From the NCBI RefSeq assembly GCF_900090145.1, contig NZ_FMHI01000003.1:210228-274227 (forward strand): DNA of 64,000 nucleotides, given 5' to 3'. Each line of letters opens with the position of its first letter. The stretch's first letter is position 1. The notes beneath the pieces are model-generated. The model did not search any database and was not told the origin of the DNA. It saw only the letters and a program-made list of their open reading frames with translations. Below are positions 40,359 through 48,734 of this stretch, piece after piece. Both the position numbers and the translations under genes were made by a program. Source of the stretch: Streptomyces sp. WMMB 322. GTDB taxonomy: Bacteria > Actinomycetota > Actinomycetes > Streptomycetales > Streptomycetaceae.

Positions 40359-41563
40359 GCCTCCACCCCGTGCACTCCGAATAGCCGGCGCATGCGGTCC
40401 TGGGCGAGGCCCGGGTCGGGGAACAGGCCGAGGGCGTCGGCGAGTTCGTATGCCCGCGCGAGGTGCGGCAGCGACCTCGCAGACTGCATGCCGCCGACCA
40501 TCACGAAGTGGTCCTGGTGGCCCGCGAGCCAGGCGAGGAGGACGACTCCGGTCTTGTAGAAGCGAGTCGGTGCCTGGAAGAGGTGCCGTGACAGCGCGAC
40601 GGTCGGGTCGAGCGCCGCGCGGAACCCGTCGGTGTCGCCGGCGTCGAGCAGTCGGACGGCCTCGGCGGCGAGCGGCGCGAGCGGGTCGAAGATGCCCAGC
40701 AGGGCGTGGCTGAAGTCCCTCTCCGCTACCGGGTGTTCGTCGGCCTCCCCGATCGCGTGCCCGTGCCCCGCGATGAGTTCCGGGTAGTTGAAGTCGTCGC
40801 CGGTGTAGCAGCGGACCCCGTCGGGGAGGCGGCGCCGCAGGTCCACTTCGCGGTCCGCGTCGAGGAGGGAGACCTTCACGCCGTCGACCTTCGCGGGGTG
40901 TTCGGCGATGATCTCCAGGAACGTGCCGGTGGCGGCGTCCAGGTCCGCGCTGCCCCAGTAGCCCTCCAGCGCAGGGTCGAACATGGGCCCGAGCCAGTGC
41001 AGGATGACGGGTTCGGCGGCCTGGCGCAGCAGGTGCCCGTAGACGTCCCGGTAGTCCTCCGGGCCGCGGGCGGTCGCGGCCAGCGCACGCGAGGCCATGA
41101 TGATCACCTGTGCCCCGGCCTTCTCCACCACCTCGGACTGCTCCTCGTAGGCGGCGCGCACCCGGGCCATATCCGTGCCGCCCGGGGGGAGTTGGTCGGT
41201 TCCCACGCCGCAGGCGATGCGTCCTCCCACGGCCCTGGCCTCCGCGGCGGAGCGTGCCGTCAGCTCGGCCGCGACGGACCAGTCCAGGCCCATGCCGCGC
41301 TGCGCGGTGTCCATGGCCTCGGCGACGCACAGGCCGTGCGACCACAGGTGGCGGCGGAAGGCGAGCGTGGCGTCCCAGTCGAGCGCGGCGGGCGACTCCG
41401 GCCCGGCGCTTGCCCGGTACCGGTCGGCGACCACGTGCGCCGCCGCGAAGACGGTGCGTGCGGCGGGCGCGGCTCCGGCCGGCGGTCCGGCGACCGCGGC
41501 CGCGGGCTCGGCTCTGGGCCGGTACGTGCGCAACGCCCCGTTCTCGTCGGGCAGTCGGATCAC
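40355..41563 (-). CDS. DUF993 family protein, dihydrodipicolinate-synthase-like barrel
   Basis: 402 residues with a GTG start after GAGGGAGAAC. Full-length DUF993: WDATLAFRRHLWSHGLCVAEAMDTAQRGMGLDW, RIACGVGTDQLPPGGTD, VIIMASRALAATARGPEDYRDVY, VDGVKVSLLD with a Lys placed like the Schiff-base Lys of the class I aldolase/DHDPS fold, and YTGDDFNYPELIAG. Likely an aldolase or lyase acting on a keto-sugar acid; no member known to me has a proven activity. It is coupled by overlap to the downstream barrel gene and lies 103 nt after the Gfo/Idh gene. Confidence 0.8.
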   Translation of the reverse strand: MIRLPDENGALRTYRPRAEPAAAVAGPPAGAAPAARTVFAAAHVVADRYRASAGPESPAALDWDATLAFRRHLWSHGLCVAEAMDTAQRGMGLDWSVAAELTARSAAEARAVGGRIACGVGTDQLPPGGTDMARVRAAYEEQSEVVEKAGAQVIIMASRALAATARGPEDYRDVYGHLLRQAAEPVILHWLGPMFDPALEGYWGSADLDAATGTFLEIIAEHPAKVDGVKVSLLDADREVDLRRRLPDGVRCYTGDDFNYPELIAGHGHAIGEADEHPVAERDFSHALLGIFDPLAPLAAEAVRLLDAGDTDGFRAALDPTVALSRHLFQAPTRFYKTGVVLLAWLAGHQDHFVMVGGMQSARSLPHLARAYELADALGLFPDPGLAQDRMRRLFGVHGVEA

Positions 41564-41666
41564 GGATGTTCTCCCTCGAAGCCTGAATCGGGACTGTGGA
41601 ACGGGACTTGGGGACCGGACCCCGCCGGCCCCCGCCCGGGAGCCGGTCCCGGGGCCGGACCGGGTC

Positions 41667-42818
41667 TCAGAGCGACAGCTCCGGAACGGACATGCGGCGG
41701 CCCCCCGCCGACGAGCGCAGGCCGAGTTCGGCGAGCTGGACGCCGCGGGCTCCGGCGAGCAGGTCCCAGTCGTACGGCGTGCCGAGCACGACGTGCCGCA
41801 GGAAGAGTTCCCACTGGGCCTTGAAGCCGTTGTCGAACTCCCCGTTGTCCGGGACCTCCTGCCACTGCTCGCGGAAGACCTCCGTGGCCGGCAGGTCCGG
41901 GTTCCACACGGGCTTGGGCGTGCCCGACCGGTGCTGTGCGCGGCAGCGGCGCAGCCCGGCGACGGCCGAGCCCTCCGTGCCGTCGACCTGGAACTCGACG
42001 AGTTCGTCGCGGTTGACGCGCACCGCCCACGAGGAGTTGATCTGCGCGACGACGCCGCCGTCGAGTTCGAAGACGCCGTACGCGGAGTCGTCCGCCGTCG
42101 CGTCGTAGGCCCGCCCCTGTTCGTCCCAGCGGCGCGGGATGTGTGTCACCGCGAGCGCCTGTACGGAGGTGACCCGGCCGAAGAGCCCGTGGAGCACGTA
42201 CTCCCAGTGCGGGAACATGTCGACGACGATGCCGCCGCCGTCCTCGGACCGGTAGTTCCAGGAGGGGCGCTGCGCCTCCTGCCAGTCGCCCTCGAAGACC
42301 CAGTAGCCGAATTCGCCGCGCACGGAGAGGATGCGCCCGAAGAAGCCGCCGTCGACGAGGCGCTTGAGCTTCAGCAGACCCGGCAGGAAGAGCTTGTCCT
42401 GGACGACGCCGTGCTTGATGCCCGCCTCGTGCGCGAGCCTGGCGAGGGAGAGGGCTGCGTCGAGACCGGTGGCGGTGGGCTTCTCGGTGTAGATGTGCTT
42501 CCCGGCGCCGATCGCTTTGCGCAGTGCGTCCTCGCGGGCACTCGTGACCTGGGAGTCGAAGTAGACGTCGATGCTGGCGTCTGTGAGGACGGCGTCGAGG
42601 TCGGTGCTCCACTCGTCCAGTCCGTGCCGCTCGGCGATCGCCTTGAGGGCGAGGTCGCGGCGGCCGACGAGCACCGGCTCGGGCCACAGCATGCTGCCGT
42701 CGCCGAGGTCGATGCCGCCCTGCTCGCGGATGGCCAGGATGGAGCGCACCAGATGCTGGCGGTACCCCATGCGTCCGGTCACGCCGTTCATGGCGATGCG
42801 CACTGTCCTGCGTGTCAC
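41667..42818 (-). CDS. Gfo/Idh/MocA-family NAD(P)-dependent sugar dehydrogenase
   Basis: 383 residues from GTG 42818, with AAGGAG upstream. N-terminal Rossmann fold (TVRIAMNGVTGRMGYRQHL, an unusual GxTGxxG-like loop), the family EKP catalytic motif in YTEKPTATGLDAAL, and a C-terminal beta-sheet dimer domain (WNYRSEDGGGIVVDMFPHWEYVL). Oxidises a sugar or glycoside hydroxyl. It heads the Gfo-DUF993-barrel trio; an operator at 42866-42877 lies 48 bp upstream, so this trio can be transcribed on its own. Confidence 0.87.
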   Translation of the reverse strand: MTRRTVRIAMNGVTGRMGYRQHLVRSILAIREQGGIDLGDGSMLWPEPVLVGRRDLALKAIAERHGLDEWSTDLDAVLTDASIDVYFDSQVTSAREDALRKAIGAGKHIYTEKPTATGLDAALSLARLAHEAGIKHGVVQDKLFLPGLLKLKRLVDGGFFGRILSVRGEFGYWVFEGDWQEAQRPSWNYRSEDGGGIVVDMFPHWEYVLHGLFGRVTSVQALAVTHIPRRWDEQGRAYDATADDSAYGVFELDGGVVAQINSSWAVRVNRDELVEFQVDGTEGSAVAGLRRCRAQHRSGTPKPVWNPDLPATEVFREQWQEVPDNGEFDNGFKAQWELFLRHVVLGTPYDWDLLAGARGVQLAELGLRSSAGGRRMSVPELSL

Positions 42819-42865
42819 GTGGGTGGTCTCCTTCGGCTTCGCGCCAGGGATTGGCAAGATCGACA

Positions 42866-42877
42866 GCAAGCGCTTTC
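42866..42877. promoter_or_regulatory. LacI-type operator copy 1 (GCAAGCGCTTTC)
   Basis: The core AAGCGCTT is a perfect 8-bp palindrome. It matches the operator at 49937-49948 in 11 of 12 positions and lies just upstream of the Gfo/Idh gene at 42818. CG-centred palindromes of this kind are typical targets of LacI-family proteins, and a LacI gene is in the same locus. Confidence 0.68.
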
Positions 42878-42982
42878 TACACGGGAAAGCTAGCCGCATG
42901 GCTCCCGGGGCCACAAGTCCCCGGCCGGCCGGGCCGGCGCGTACGGGTAACCGGGACGGCACGCGCCCGGCGGCGGCCCTGC

Positions 42983-43591
42983 TCACCGTCCGCTCCCCTG
43001 CCGCAGTTCGACGGCGGTCAGGGCCAGGGCCAGCGGCCCGGGAAGCAGCAGGACGACGGGCAGCAGCGCCCACGCGCACACGGCCGCCGTCAGCACGGCC
43101 AGCAGCACCAGGCCGCTGCCCGGCAGATCCTTCACCGTACGGACGGCGCCCGCCTGCACGGCGGGAAGCCAGCCCGGCAACTGCTCGTGGGACCGCTGGG
43201 CGCTCGCGCGCAGCCCCACGACCGCGGCCGCGGTGGCGACCACCGCCAGGGCCAGCGCGAAGGGCCCCGCGCCCGGCAGGCCCGCCGAGGCGAGCCCGGC
43301 GTCGGCGGCGACCAGCGCGCCGAACGCGAGCGCGACAGCTCCCGCGGCCCATTCGCCGCGCCGGGCCAGCCGCCGGCGCAGCACGGTGAAGTAGCGTCCC
43401 GCCGTGCAGGGTTCGGCGAACAGGCGCCGGCGCCGAAGCAGCGTGCACGCGGTGGACAGCGCCGCCGGGAACGTGACCAGCGGCAGGGAGGCGACGGCCG
43501 CGGCGAGGCCCAGCGCCAGTACGTCGGCGAAGAGTTCGAAGCGCGCCCCGAAGAGGTCGCCGCGGTCACGGGGTATCCGCGAAGTGCTCAC
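42983..43591 (-). CDS. YesL-like (DUF624) membrane protein
   Basis: 202 residues, GTG start. Five hydrophobic segments (ADVLALGLAAAVASLPLVTFPAAL, AAGAVALAFGALVAADAGLA, FALALAVVATAAAVVGL, GLVLLAVLTAAVCAWALLPVVLLLPG). The pattern fits DUF624/YesL proteins, regularly encoded beside sugar ABC importers in Gram-positive bacteria, role unknown. It follows the permease gene by 6 bp and closes the long transcription unit that begins at 49913. Confidence 0.72.
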   Translation of the reverse strand: MSTSRIPRDRGDLFGARFELFADVLALGLAAAVASLPLVTFPAALSTACTLLRRRRLFAEPCTAGRYFTVLRRRLARRGEWAAGAVALAFGALVAADAGLASAGLPGAGPFALALAVVATAAAVVGLRASAQRSHEQLPGWLPAVQAGAVRTVKDLPGSGLVLLAVLTAAVCAWALLPVVLLLPGPLALALTAVELRQGSGR

Positions 43592-43597
43592 GGAAGT

Positions 43598-44464
43598 TCA
43601 GCCTTTCAGCCCGGAGTTGGCCATGCCCTCGACGAGCAGCCGCTGGAAGGCCAGGAAGAACAGCACGATCGGCAGCAGCGCGAACACCGACATCGCGAAC
43701 ATCGGCCCGTAGGCGGACTGGCTGGAGGTGTCGACGAAGGTGCGCAGCGCCAGTGTGAGTGTGTACTTGGCCGGCTCGAAGAGGTAGATCAACTGCGTGA
43801 AGAAGTCGTTCCACGTCCAGATGAAGGTGAAGATCGCCGTGGTGATCAGCGCGGGCCTCGTGAGCGGAAGCACGACCCGGGCGAAGATGCGGAACGGTCC
43901 GCATCCGTCGATCTTCGCCGCCTCGTCCAGTTCGCGAGGAAGCCCGCGCATGAACTGCACGATGAGGAAGACGAAGAAGGCGTCCGTGGCGAGGAACTTC
44001 GGCAGCACCATCGGCCAGAACGTGTTCACCATGCCGAGCTGGTTGAAGACGATGTACTGCGGGATCAGCACGGCGTGGTGCGGCAGCATGATCGTGGCGA
44101 TCATGAAGGCGAACAGCGGCCCGCGCATGGTGAACCGCAGCCGCGCGAAGGCGTACGCGGCCAGGGAGCAGCTGAGCACGTTGCCCACGACGGCACCGAG
44201 CGAGATCGTCAGCGAGTTCCCGAACAGCTGAAGCAGGGTGACGCCTTCGATGCCCTCGGCCGCGGTGCCGTAGTTCTCCGTGGCCAGCCGGGAGGGCAGC
44301 AGGGCGAGGCTGGCGAGGACTTCGTCCGCCGGTTTGAACGAGGTGGCGACCAGCCAGGCCAGCGGGTAGAGCAGCACGACGAGCACGGCCAGGGCACCTC
44401 CGTGGAGCGCGACGCGCCGCCAGTCGGTGCGGCGGTGCTGCCCGTGGACAGCGGTGACGGACAT
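43598..44464 (-). CDS. Carbohydrate ABC importer permease (MalG/LacG type)
   Basis: 288 residues, six membrane helices. The start SVTAVHGQHRRTDWRRVALHGG precedes LYPLAWLVATSFKPADEVL; the cytoplasmic EAA loop is LPRELDEAAKIDGCGPFRIFARVVLPLTRPAL. ATG overlaps the stop of the previous permease gene (TGATG). Forms the channel with the partner permease. The ATPase is not encoded here, so a shared ATPase of the MsiK type is presumed. Confidence 0.9.
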   Translation of the reverse strand: MSVTAVHGQHRRTDWRRVALHGGALAVLVVLLYPLAWLVATSFKPADEVLASLALLPSRLATENYGTAAEGIEGVTLLQLFGNSLTISLGAVVGNVLSCSLAAYAFARLRFTMRGPLFAFMIATIMLPHHAVLIPQYIVFNQLGMVNTFWPMVLPKFLATDAFFVFLIVQFMRGLPRELDEAAKIDGCGPFRIFARVVLPLTRPALITTAIFTFIWTWNDFFTQLIYLFEPAKYTLTLALRTFVDTSSQSAYGPMFAMSVFALLPIVLFFLAFQRLLVEGMANSGLKG

Positions 44465-45492
44465 CAGGCCGCCTCCTCGTTCGCGTAGAAGACCCAGGAC
44501 CGGGAGGTGCGGAAGAGCACCGCCGTGACGATGCCGATGGCGAGCAGCAGCATCCAGGCCATCGCCGAGGCGTAGCCCATGTGCGAGGCGGTGAAGCCCC
44601 GTTCGTACAGGTAGAGCGTGTAGAAGAGCGTGGAGTCCGCGGGGCCGCCCCGGCCGCTGCTGATCGCGAAGGCGGGAGTGAAGACCTGGAAGGCCTGGAT
44701 GGTCTGGAGCACCAGGTTGAAGAACAGCACGGGAGAGAGCATCGGCAGGGTGATCGAGGCGAACTGGCGCCACCTGCCCGCCCCGTCCACGGAGGCGGCC
44801 TCGTACAGGTCCCGCGGAATCTGCTGGAGCCCGGCGAGGAAGATGACCATGGGCGCGCCGAACTGCCACACGGTCAGCAGCGCCACGGCCAGCAGCGCCC
44901 AGCCCGGCCGGTTGACCCAGCCGCCGATGTGGAGGCCGAGGCCGCTCAGCAGGTTGTCGACGGTGCCGCCGTCGTTGAACATCGCCCGCCACACCAGCGC
45001 GACGCTCATGGAGGCGCCGAGCAGAGAAGGCGCGTAGAAGGCGGAGCGGTAGAAGTTCCGTCCGCGCCTCATCGACTTCAGCGCGACGGCGACGGCGAGC
45101 GCCAGGGCGAGTTGCAGCGGCACGGCGACGAGGACGTAGAGCAGCGTGTTGCCGACGGAGCGGAGCAGCCGCGGGTCCTCGGTGAACATCTGGACGTAGT
45201 TGCGCAGGCCGACCCACGACGGAGCATCGAAGAGGTTGTAGTCGGTGAACGACAGGTAGAGCGAGACGGCCATCGGCAGCAGGGTGAGCACGGACGCACC
45301 CAGCACCCACGGGGAGAGGAACACCCAGGCCGGGCCCTGCCGTTCGCGCCTGGGCGGGCGGCCGGGGCGGCGCCCGCGCGCACCGGGTGCAGCGGTGGCG
45401 GGCGTGCGGGCCCCGGGGAGCGGGGAGCTGCTGCCGGGCGCAGCCGCGGGAGGAGCCGCCCGGGTGCGCGAAGTCGTCGACGGTTCCGCCAT
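44464..45492 (-). CDS. Carbohydrate ABC importer permease (MalF/LacF type)
   Basis: 342 residues with a 55-residue Ala/Pro/Arg-rich cytoplasmic lead, then six helices (WVFLSPWVLGASVLTLLPMAVSLYLSFTDYNLF; LYVLVAVPLQLALALAVAVAL). EAA loop: IPRDLYEAASVDGAGRWRQFASITLPMLSPV. TGATG overlaps at both ends show tight coupling with the substrate-binding protein and the second permease. Confidence 0.9.
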   Translation of the reverse strand: MAEPSTTSRTRAAPPAAAPGSSSPLPGARTPATAAPGARGRRPGRPPRRERQGPAWVFLSPWVLGASVLTLLPMAVSLYLSFTDYNLFDAPSWVGLRNYVQMFTEDPRLLRSVGNTLLYVLVAVPLQLALALAVAVALKSMRRGRNFYRSAFYAPSLLGASMSVALVWRAMFNDGGTVDNLLSGLGLHIGGWVNRPGWALLAVALLTVWQFGAPMVIFLAGLQQIPRDLYEAASVDGAGRWRQFASITLPMLSPVLFFNLVLQTIQAFQVFTPAFAISSGRGGPADSTLFYTLYLYERGFTASHMGYASAMAWMLLLAIGIVTAVLFRTSRSWVFYANEEAA

Positions 45493-46775
45493 CAGTGCCT
45501 CAGCTCCGCTCGTGCCTCGGTGAGGAAGTTCTCGGCGGCCTCGCGCGGTGAGAGCTTCTCGAAGGAGACCTGGTCGTAGTCCCGCTGGAAGGTGGACTGG
45601 AGTCCGTTGTCACCGCGCGGCGGAGCTGCGGGCGGCGCCTTCAGCTTGCCCTGCAACGACAACTGGAGTTGCGCCACCTGCTTCTGGAAGCCCGTCACCG
45701 TGGAGAGCACCCTGCGGCGCTGTGTGCTGTTGACCGGCGTGCCCCGGTCGACGCCGAGAATGTCGGCGGCCTTGTCGGAGTTGAGGAAGAAGTCGATGAA
45801 CTGGGCGGCCTCGCGGGGGTGTTCGCTGCGGGAGGCGATGCCGAGCAGCATGGAGGGCTTGTAGTACTGCCCGAAGGTGCCGTCCTCGCCGGTGGGCGTC
45901 GGGGCGATGGCGAGCCGGTCGCCGTACATCGCCTCGTAACCAGCGGAGGGCGCGTCCCAGTTGAACTCCGCGACGGCCTTCTTGCGTCCCATCGGTGCGT
46001 CCTCCACCGAGCCGGACATCTGCGTGGTGTCCGTGGCGGGGCTGACCAGGCCCTCCTTGCGCAGCGCCGAGGTGAAGGTCCACCAGCGTGCCAGGTCGCC
46101 CGCGCTGAAGGCGATCCGTCCGTCGTCGGTGTAGAGCTTCTTCCCCCGGCCGCGCAGCCAGATCTCGAACTGGTCCTCCGCGGCGCCCGGGTCCGTCATG
46201 GCGTAGGAGCCGCGGTGCTCCTTCACCTTGCGCAGCGCCCGCACCCAGTCCTGCCAACTCCAGCCCGCCTCGGGCGGTTCGGCCCCGGCGTCACGCCAGG
46301 CCTTCTTGTCGTATGCGACCGTCTGCGTGCCCACTCCCATCGGCAGGGCGAACTGCGTGCCGCGGACCTGCCCGGTGCGCAGCAGCGCCGGGTCCATCTT
46401 GTCCGTGGACAGGTGCCGGCGCTGCCGGGACAGGTCGAGCATCACGTCGGAATCCGCGTACTGGCTGATCTGCCGGTAGTCGAGCTGGATGAGGTCGGGC
46501 ACGTCGCCGCCCGCCGCCTGGGTGGCGAGCTTCTGCTTGTACGACTCGTACGTGGAGTAGGAGGTCTGGATGTCGACGGACGGATGGGCCCGTTCGAAGG
46601 CCGCAACGGCCTTCTCGGTGCGGGCGGCGCGGTCGGCGTTGCCCCACCACGTGAAGCGGAGCGTGACCTTTCCGTCGGCGGCGGCCGAGGGTCCGCCCCC
46701 GCAGCCGGCGAGCGTCGCGCACAGGGCGATCGCCACGGCTGCCGCGCAGGACGCCCTCGTCCTGGATGCGGGCAT
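45492..46775 (-). CDS. Extracellular solute-binding lipoprotein, family 1, for the sugar importer
   Basis: 427 residues from ATG 46775 (AAAGG upstream). Lipoprotein signal SCAAAVAIALCATLAGC with lipobox LAGC. Mature part has the family 1 sugar-binding fold: VTLRFTWWGNADRAARTEKAVAAFERAHPSVDIQTSY, PDLIQLDYRQISQYADSDVMLDLS, AAQFIDFFLNSDKAADILG. Delivers the unknown sugar to the two permeases encoded immediately downstream. Confidence 0.9.
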   Translation of the reverse strand: MPASRTRASCAAAVAIALCATLAGCGGGPSAAADGKVTLRFTWWGNADRAARTEKAVAAFERAHPSVDIQTSYSTYESYKQKLATQAAGGDVPDLIQLDYRQISQYADSDVMLDLSRQRRHLSTDKMDPALLRTGQVRGTQFALPMGVGTQTVAYDKKAWRDAGAEPPEAGWSWQDWVRALRKVKEHRGSYAMTDPGAAEDQFEIWLRGRGKKLYTDDGRIAFSAGDLARWWTFTSALRKEGLVSPATDTTQMSGSVEDAPMGRKKAVAEFNWDAPSAGYEAMYGDRLAIAPTPTGEDGTFGQYYKPSMLLGIASRSEHPREAAQFIDFFLNSDKAADILGVDRGTPVNSTQRRRVLSTVTGFQKQVAQLQLSLQGKLKAPPAAPPRGDNGLQSTFQRDYDQVSFEKLSPREAAENFLTEARAELRH

Positions 46776-46879
46776 GCGATGAACCTTTCCGGTACGTGCG
46801 GGCGGGGGTGGTCGGAGGCGGGCGGTCAGGAGGCAGGGGTGCCTGGATGTCTCGTCACGCGGTGGCCGGGGGCTCCCGG

Positions 46880-47623
46880 CTATTCGCCGTAGTACGGCAG
46901 CGTGGTCCCGGGCAGTTCGTACTCGTCGCGGCGTCCGCACATCCCGTAGCCGCCGCGCCGCGTGGGCCCCGTCGAGCGGGCGCGGGCGCCGGAGAGGTGG
47001 GAGGCGTCGCCGCAGGCGAGGGCGGCGAGGTGCTGCCCGGTGAGTTCCGCGGCGGCGAGCGCGCCGTCCCGCCAACGCGGCTGCCAGGCAGCCACCTTGG
47101 GGGCGACGAGGCGTGCGGCGGCGCGGTGGAACGCGTGCAGCGGCTCGCTGTCGCCGCTCTTCACCGCGTCCCTGAGGAGGAGGTAGCCGGCGACGGCGAG
47201 ATCGCGCCGCTCGCGTGCCGCGCGGTCGGCCTCGGGGCCCTCCTTGGCGGGCAGCGCCGCCGCGGCGGCGTACGCCCCGGGATCGGCCAGCACCTCCTGC
47301 GGAAAGGTGAACACCGCGTCTCCCGACTCGGGCAGGCCGCTGTTCTGCATCAGCACGGTCACCCGCAGCCCGTCGCCGCCCACCATCCGGTGCACGGTCC
47401 CCGGCGTGAACCAGGCGATCACACCGGGCTCCAGCGGGGTCTCGGTGAAGCCGTCCCCGGGCGTGAGCGTCTGCACGGCGCCCTCTCCCCCGGTGACGAC
47501 GTACGCCTCCGTGCAGGCGAGGTGGATGTGGGGGCTGCCGCCGCACACTCCGTCTGCGGCCTCCCAGTCGTAGGCGGTGATGTGCGACAGGCCGATCCCG
47601 CCGGGCAGCGGCGCGTCAAGCAC
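46880..47623 (-). CDS. Cupin-domain protein of the sugar locus
   Basis: 247 residues, GTG start with GAAGGAGAGA upstream. Residues 1-110 are a cupin: CGGSPHIHLACTEAYVVTGGEGAVQTL and EPGVIAWFTPGTVHRMV, with His/His/Glu metal ligands in place. The C-terminal half is alpha-helical and unrecognised (LAVAGYLLLRDAVKSGDSEPLHAFHRAAARLV), ending RGGYGMCGRRDEYELPG. Likely isomerises or senses a sugar derivative; the conserved set of this gene with the importer suggests a pathway enzyme. Confidence 0.75.
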   Translation of the reverse strand: MLDAPLPGGIGLSHITAYDWEAADGVCGGSPHIHLACTEAYVVTGGEGAVQTLTPGDGFTETPLEPGVIAWFTPGTVHRMVGGDGLRVTVLMQNSGLPESGDAVFTFPQEVLADPGAYAAAAALPAKEGPEADRAARERRDLAVAGYLLLRDAVKSGDSEPLHAFHRAAARLVAPKVAAWQPRWRDGALAAAELTGQHLAALACGDASHLSGARARSTGPTRRGGYGMCGRRDEYELPGTTLPYYGE

Positions 47624-47776
47624 GTTCTCTCTCCTTCAACTCGGCTTTCAGGGTGGGTGGTTCACGGGGCGGTTCACGGGGTGGTTCACGGGGCGGTGCA
47701 CGGCTCCGTGGGCCCGGGGCGGTCACGGGACCGGGGGTTCACGGCCGGTGGTGCGGCGGCCCCTGGGCCTCGCCCT

Positions 47777-48727
47777 TCACCAGGGAATCGACTTCAGGTG
47801 GCGCTCGATCCCGTCCGCGTCCAGGGCTCCGTCGGCGACGAGCACCCGGTAGCGGTACGCGAAGGAGCCGCCCGGCGGCAGGACGAACTCGTCGAAGAAG
47901 GCCCAGGAGAAGGCCACGCTCGGAATGGGTTCGGAGCGTACGAACCAGTGCGAGGCGTGCACGGACTCCTCGTTGCCGGGCGCGTGCGCGAAGACCAGCG
48001 TCGAGTGCGCGTCCACGTCGTCGTGTTCGCCGACGAATCCGATCCACGGGTGCTCGGTGGCCGGCTGCCCCATCATCTCCTCGTCGGTGCTCGGCCCGGC
48101 GGGTGAGAGGACCTGGCCGCCGGTGAAGTCCCGGGGACCGCGCCACTGAAGTCCGGTGTAGCCGGCCATGTCGCGGCCATGCGTCGTCGGCGAGCCGAAC
48201 TCCAGTGGTTTGTCACGGGTGTTGGTCAGCTCGATGGCCCAGTCGATCGCGTACGTGCCGCTCCGCGCGTCCACGGAGTGCAGCGCGACACGGCGCCGTT
48301 CGCGCGCCCACTCGTCGCCGCCGTTCTCGACCCAGGTCAGCAGCTCGGTAAAGTCCAGCCTGTCGTCGGCCACTTCGAACGCGTCGAAGCCGTCGTGCCG
48401 CATGGACCCGACGAGTTCGGGACGCGGCAGATAACCCTCCCCGTGCACATAGCAGTTGCCGCCCCAGAAGTTCTGGCCCGACAGGTGGCTGGCCGTCATC
48501 TGCAGGCCCTTGTGCCAGCGGTGGTCGTTGGGCCGGTAGCCCGTGACGGTGCTTCCGGCGAGGGTGCGCAGCGGATGCGCGTACGGCTTGCGCGATTCGA
48601 AGGCCACCGGATCGGGGGCGTAGACGTAGGACATCAGTTCCGTGCCGGCGGCTTCGACGCCTATGCGCTCGCCGTGGGTGTGAGTGACGGTGACGGGGAG
48701 GTGGTCGCGGGGGACATCTGCGCTCAT
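47777..48727 (-). CDS. DUF6807 / PmoA-like protein of the sugar locus
   Basis: 316 residues from ATG 48727. Beta-rich protein with the PmoA landmarks: SRKPYAHPLRTLAGSTVTGYRPNDHRWHKGLQM, NFWGGNCYVHG, IELTNTRDKPLEFGSPTTHGR, and VFAHAPGNEESVHASHWFVR. The DHRWHKG histidines look catalytic or metal-binding. Such genes occur in clusters that degrade sugars or glycosides after oxidation by Gfo/Idh enzymes; the reaction is not known. Seven base pairs separate it from the dehydrogenase gene upstream, so they are one unit. Confidence 0.75.
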   Translation of the reverse strand: MSADVPRDHLPVTVTHTHGERIGVEAAGTELMSYVYAPDPVAFESRKPYAHPLRTLAGSTVTGYRPNDHRWHKGLQMTASHLSGQNFWGGNCYVHGEGYLPRPELVGSMRHDGFDAFEVADDRLDFTELLTWVENGGDEWARERRRVALHSVDARSGTYAIDWAIELTNTRDKPLEFGSPTTHGRDMAGYTGLQWRGPRDFTGGQVLSPAGPSTDEEMMGQPATEHPWIGFVGEHDDVDAHSTLVFAHAPGNEESVHASHWFVRSEPIPSVAFSWAFFDEFVLPPGGSFAYRYRVLVADGALDADGIERHLKSIPW

Positions 48728-48734
48728 CGTGCTG

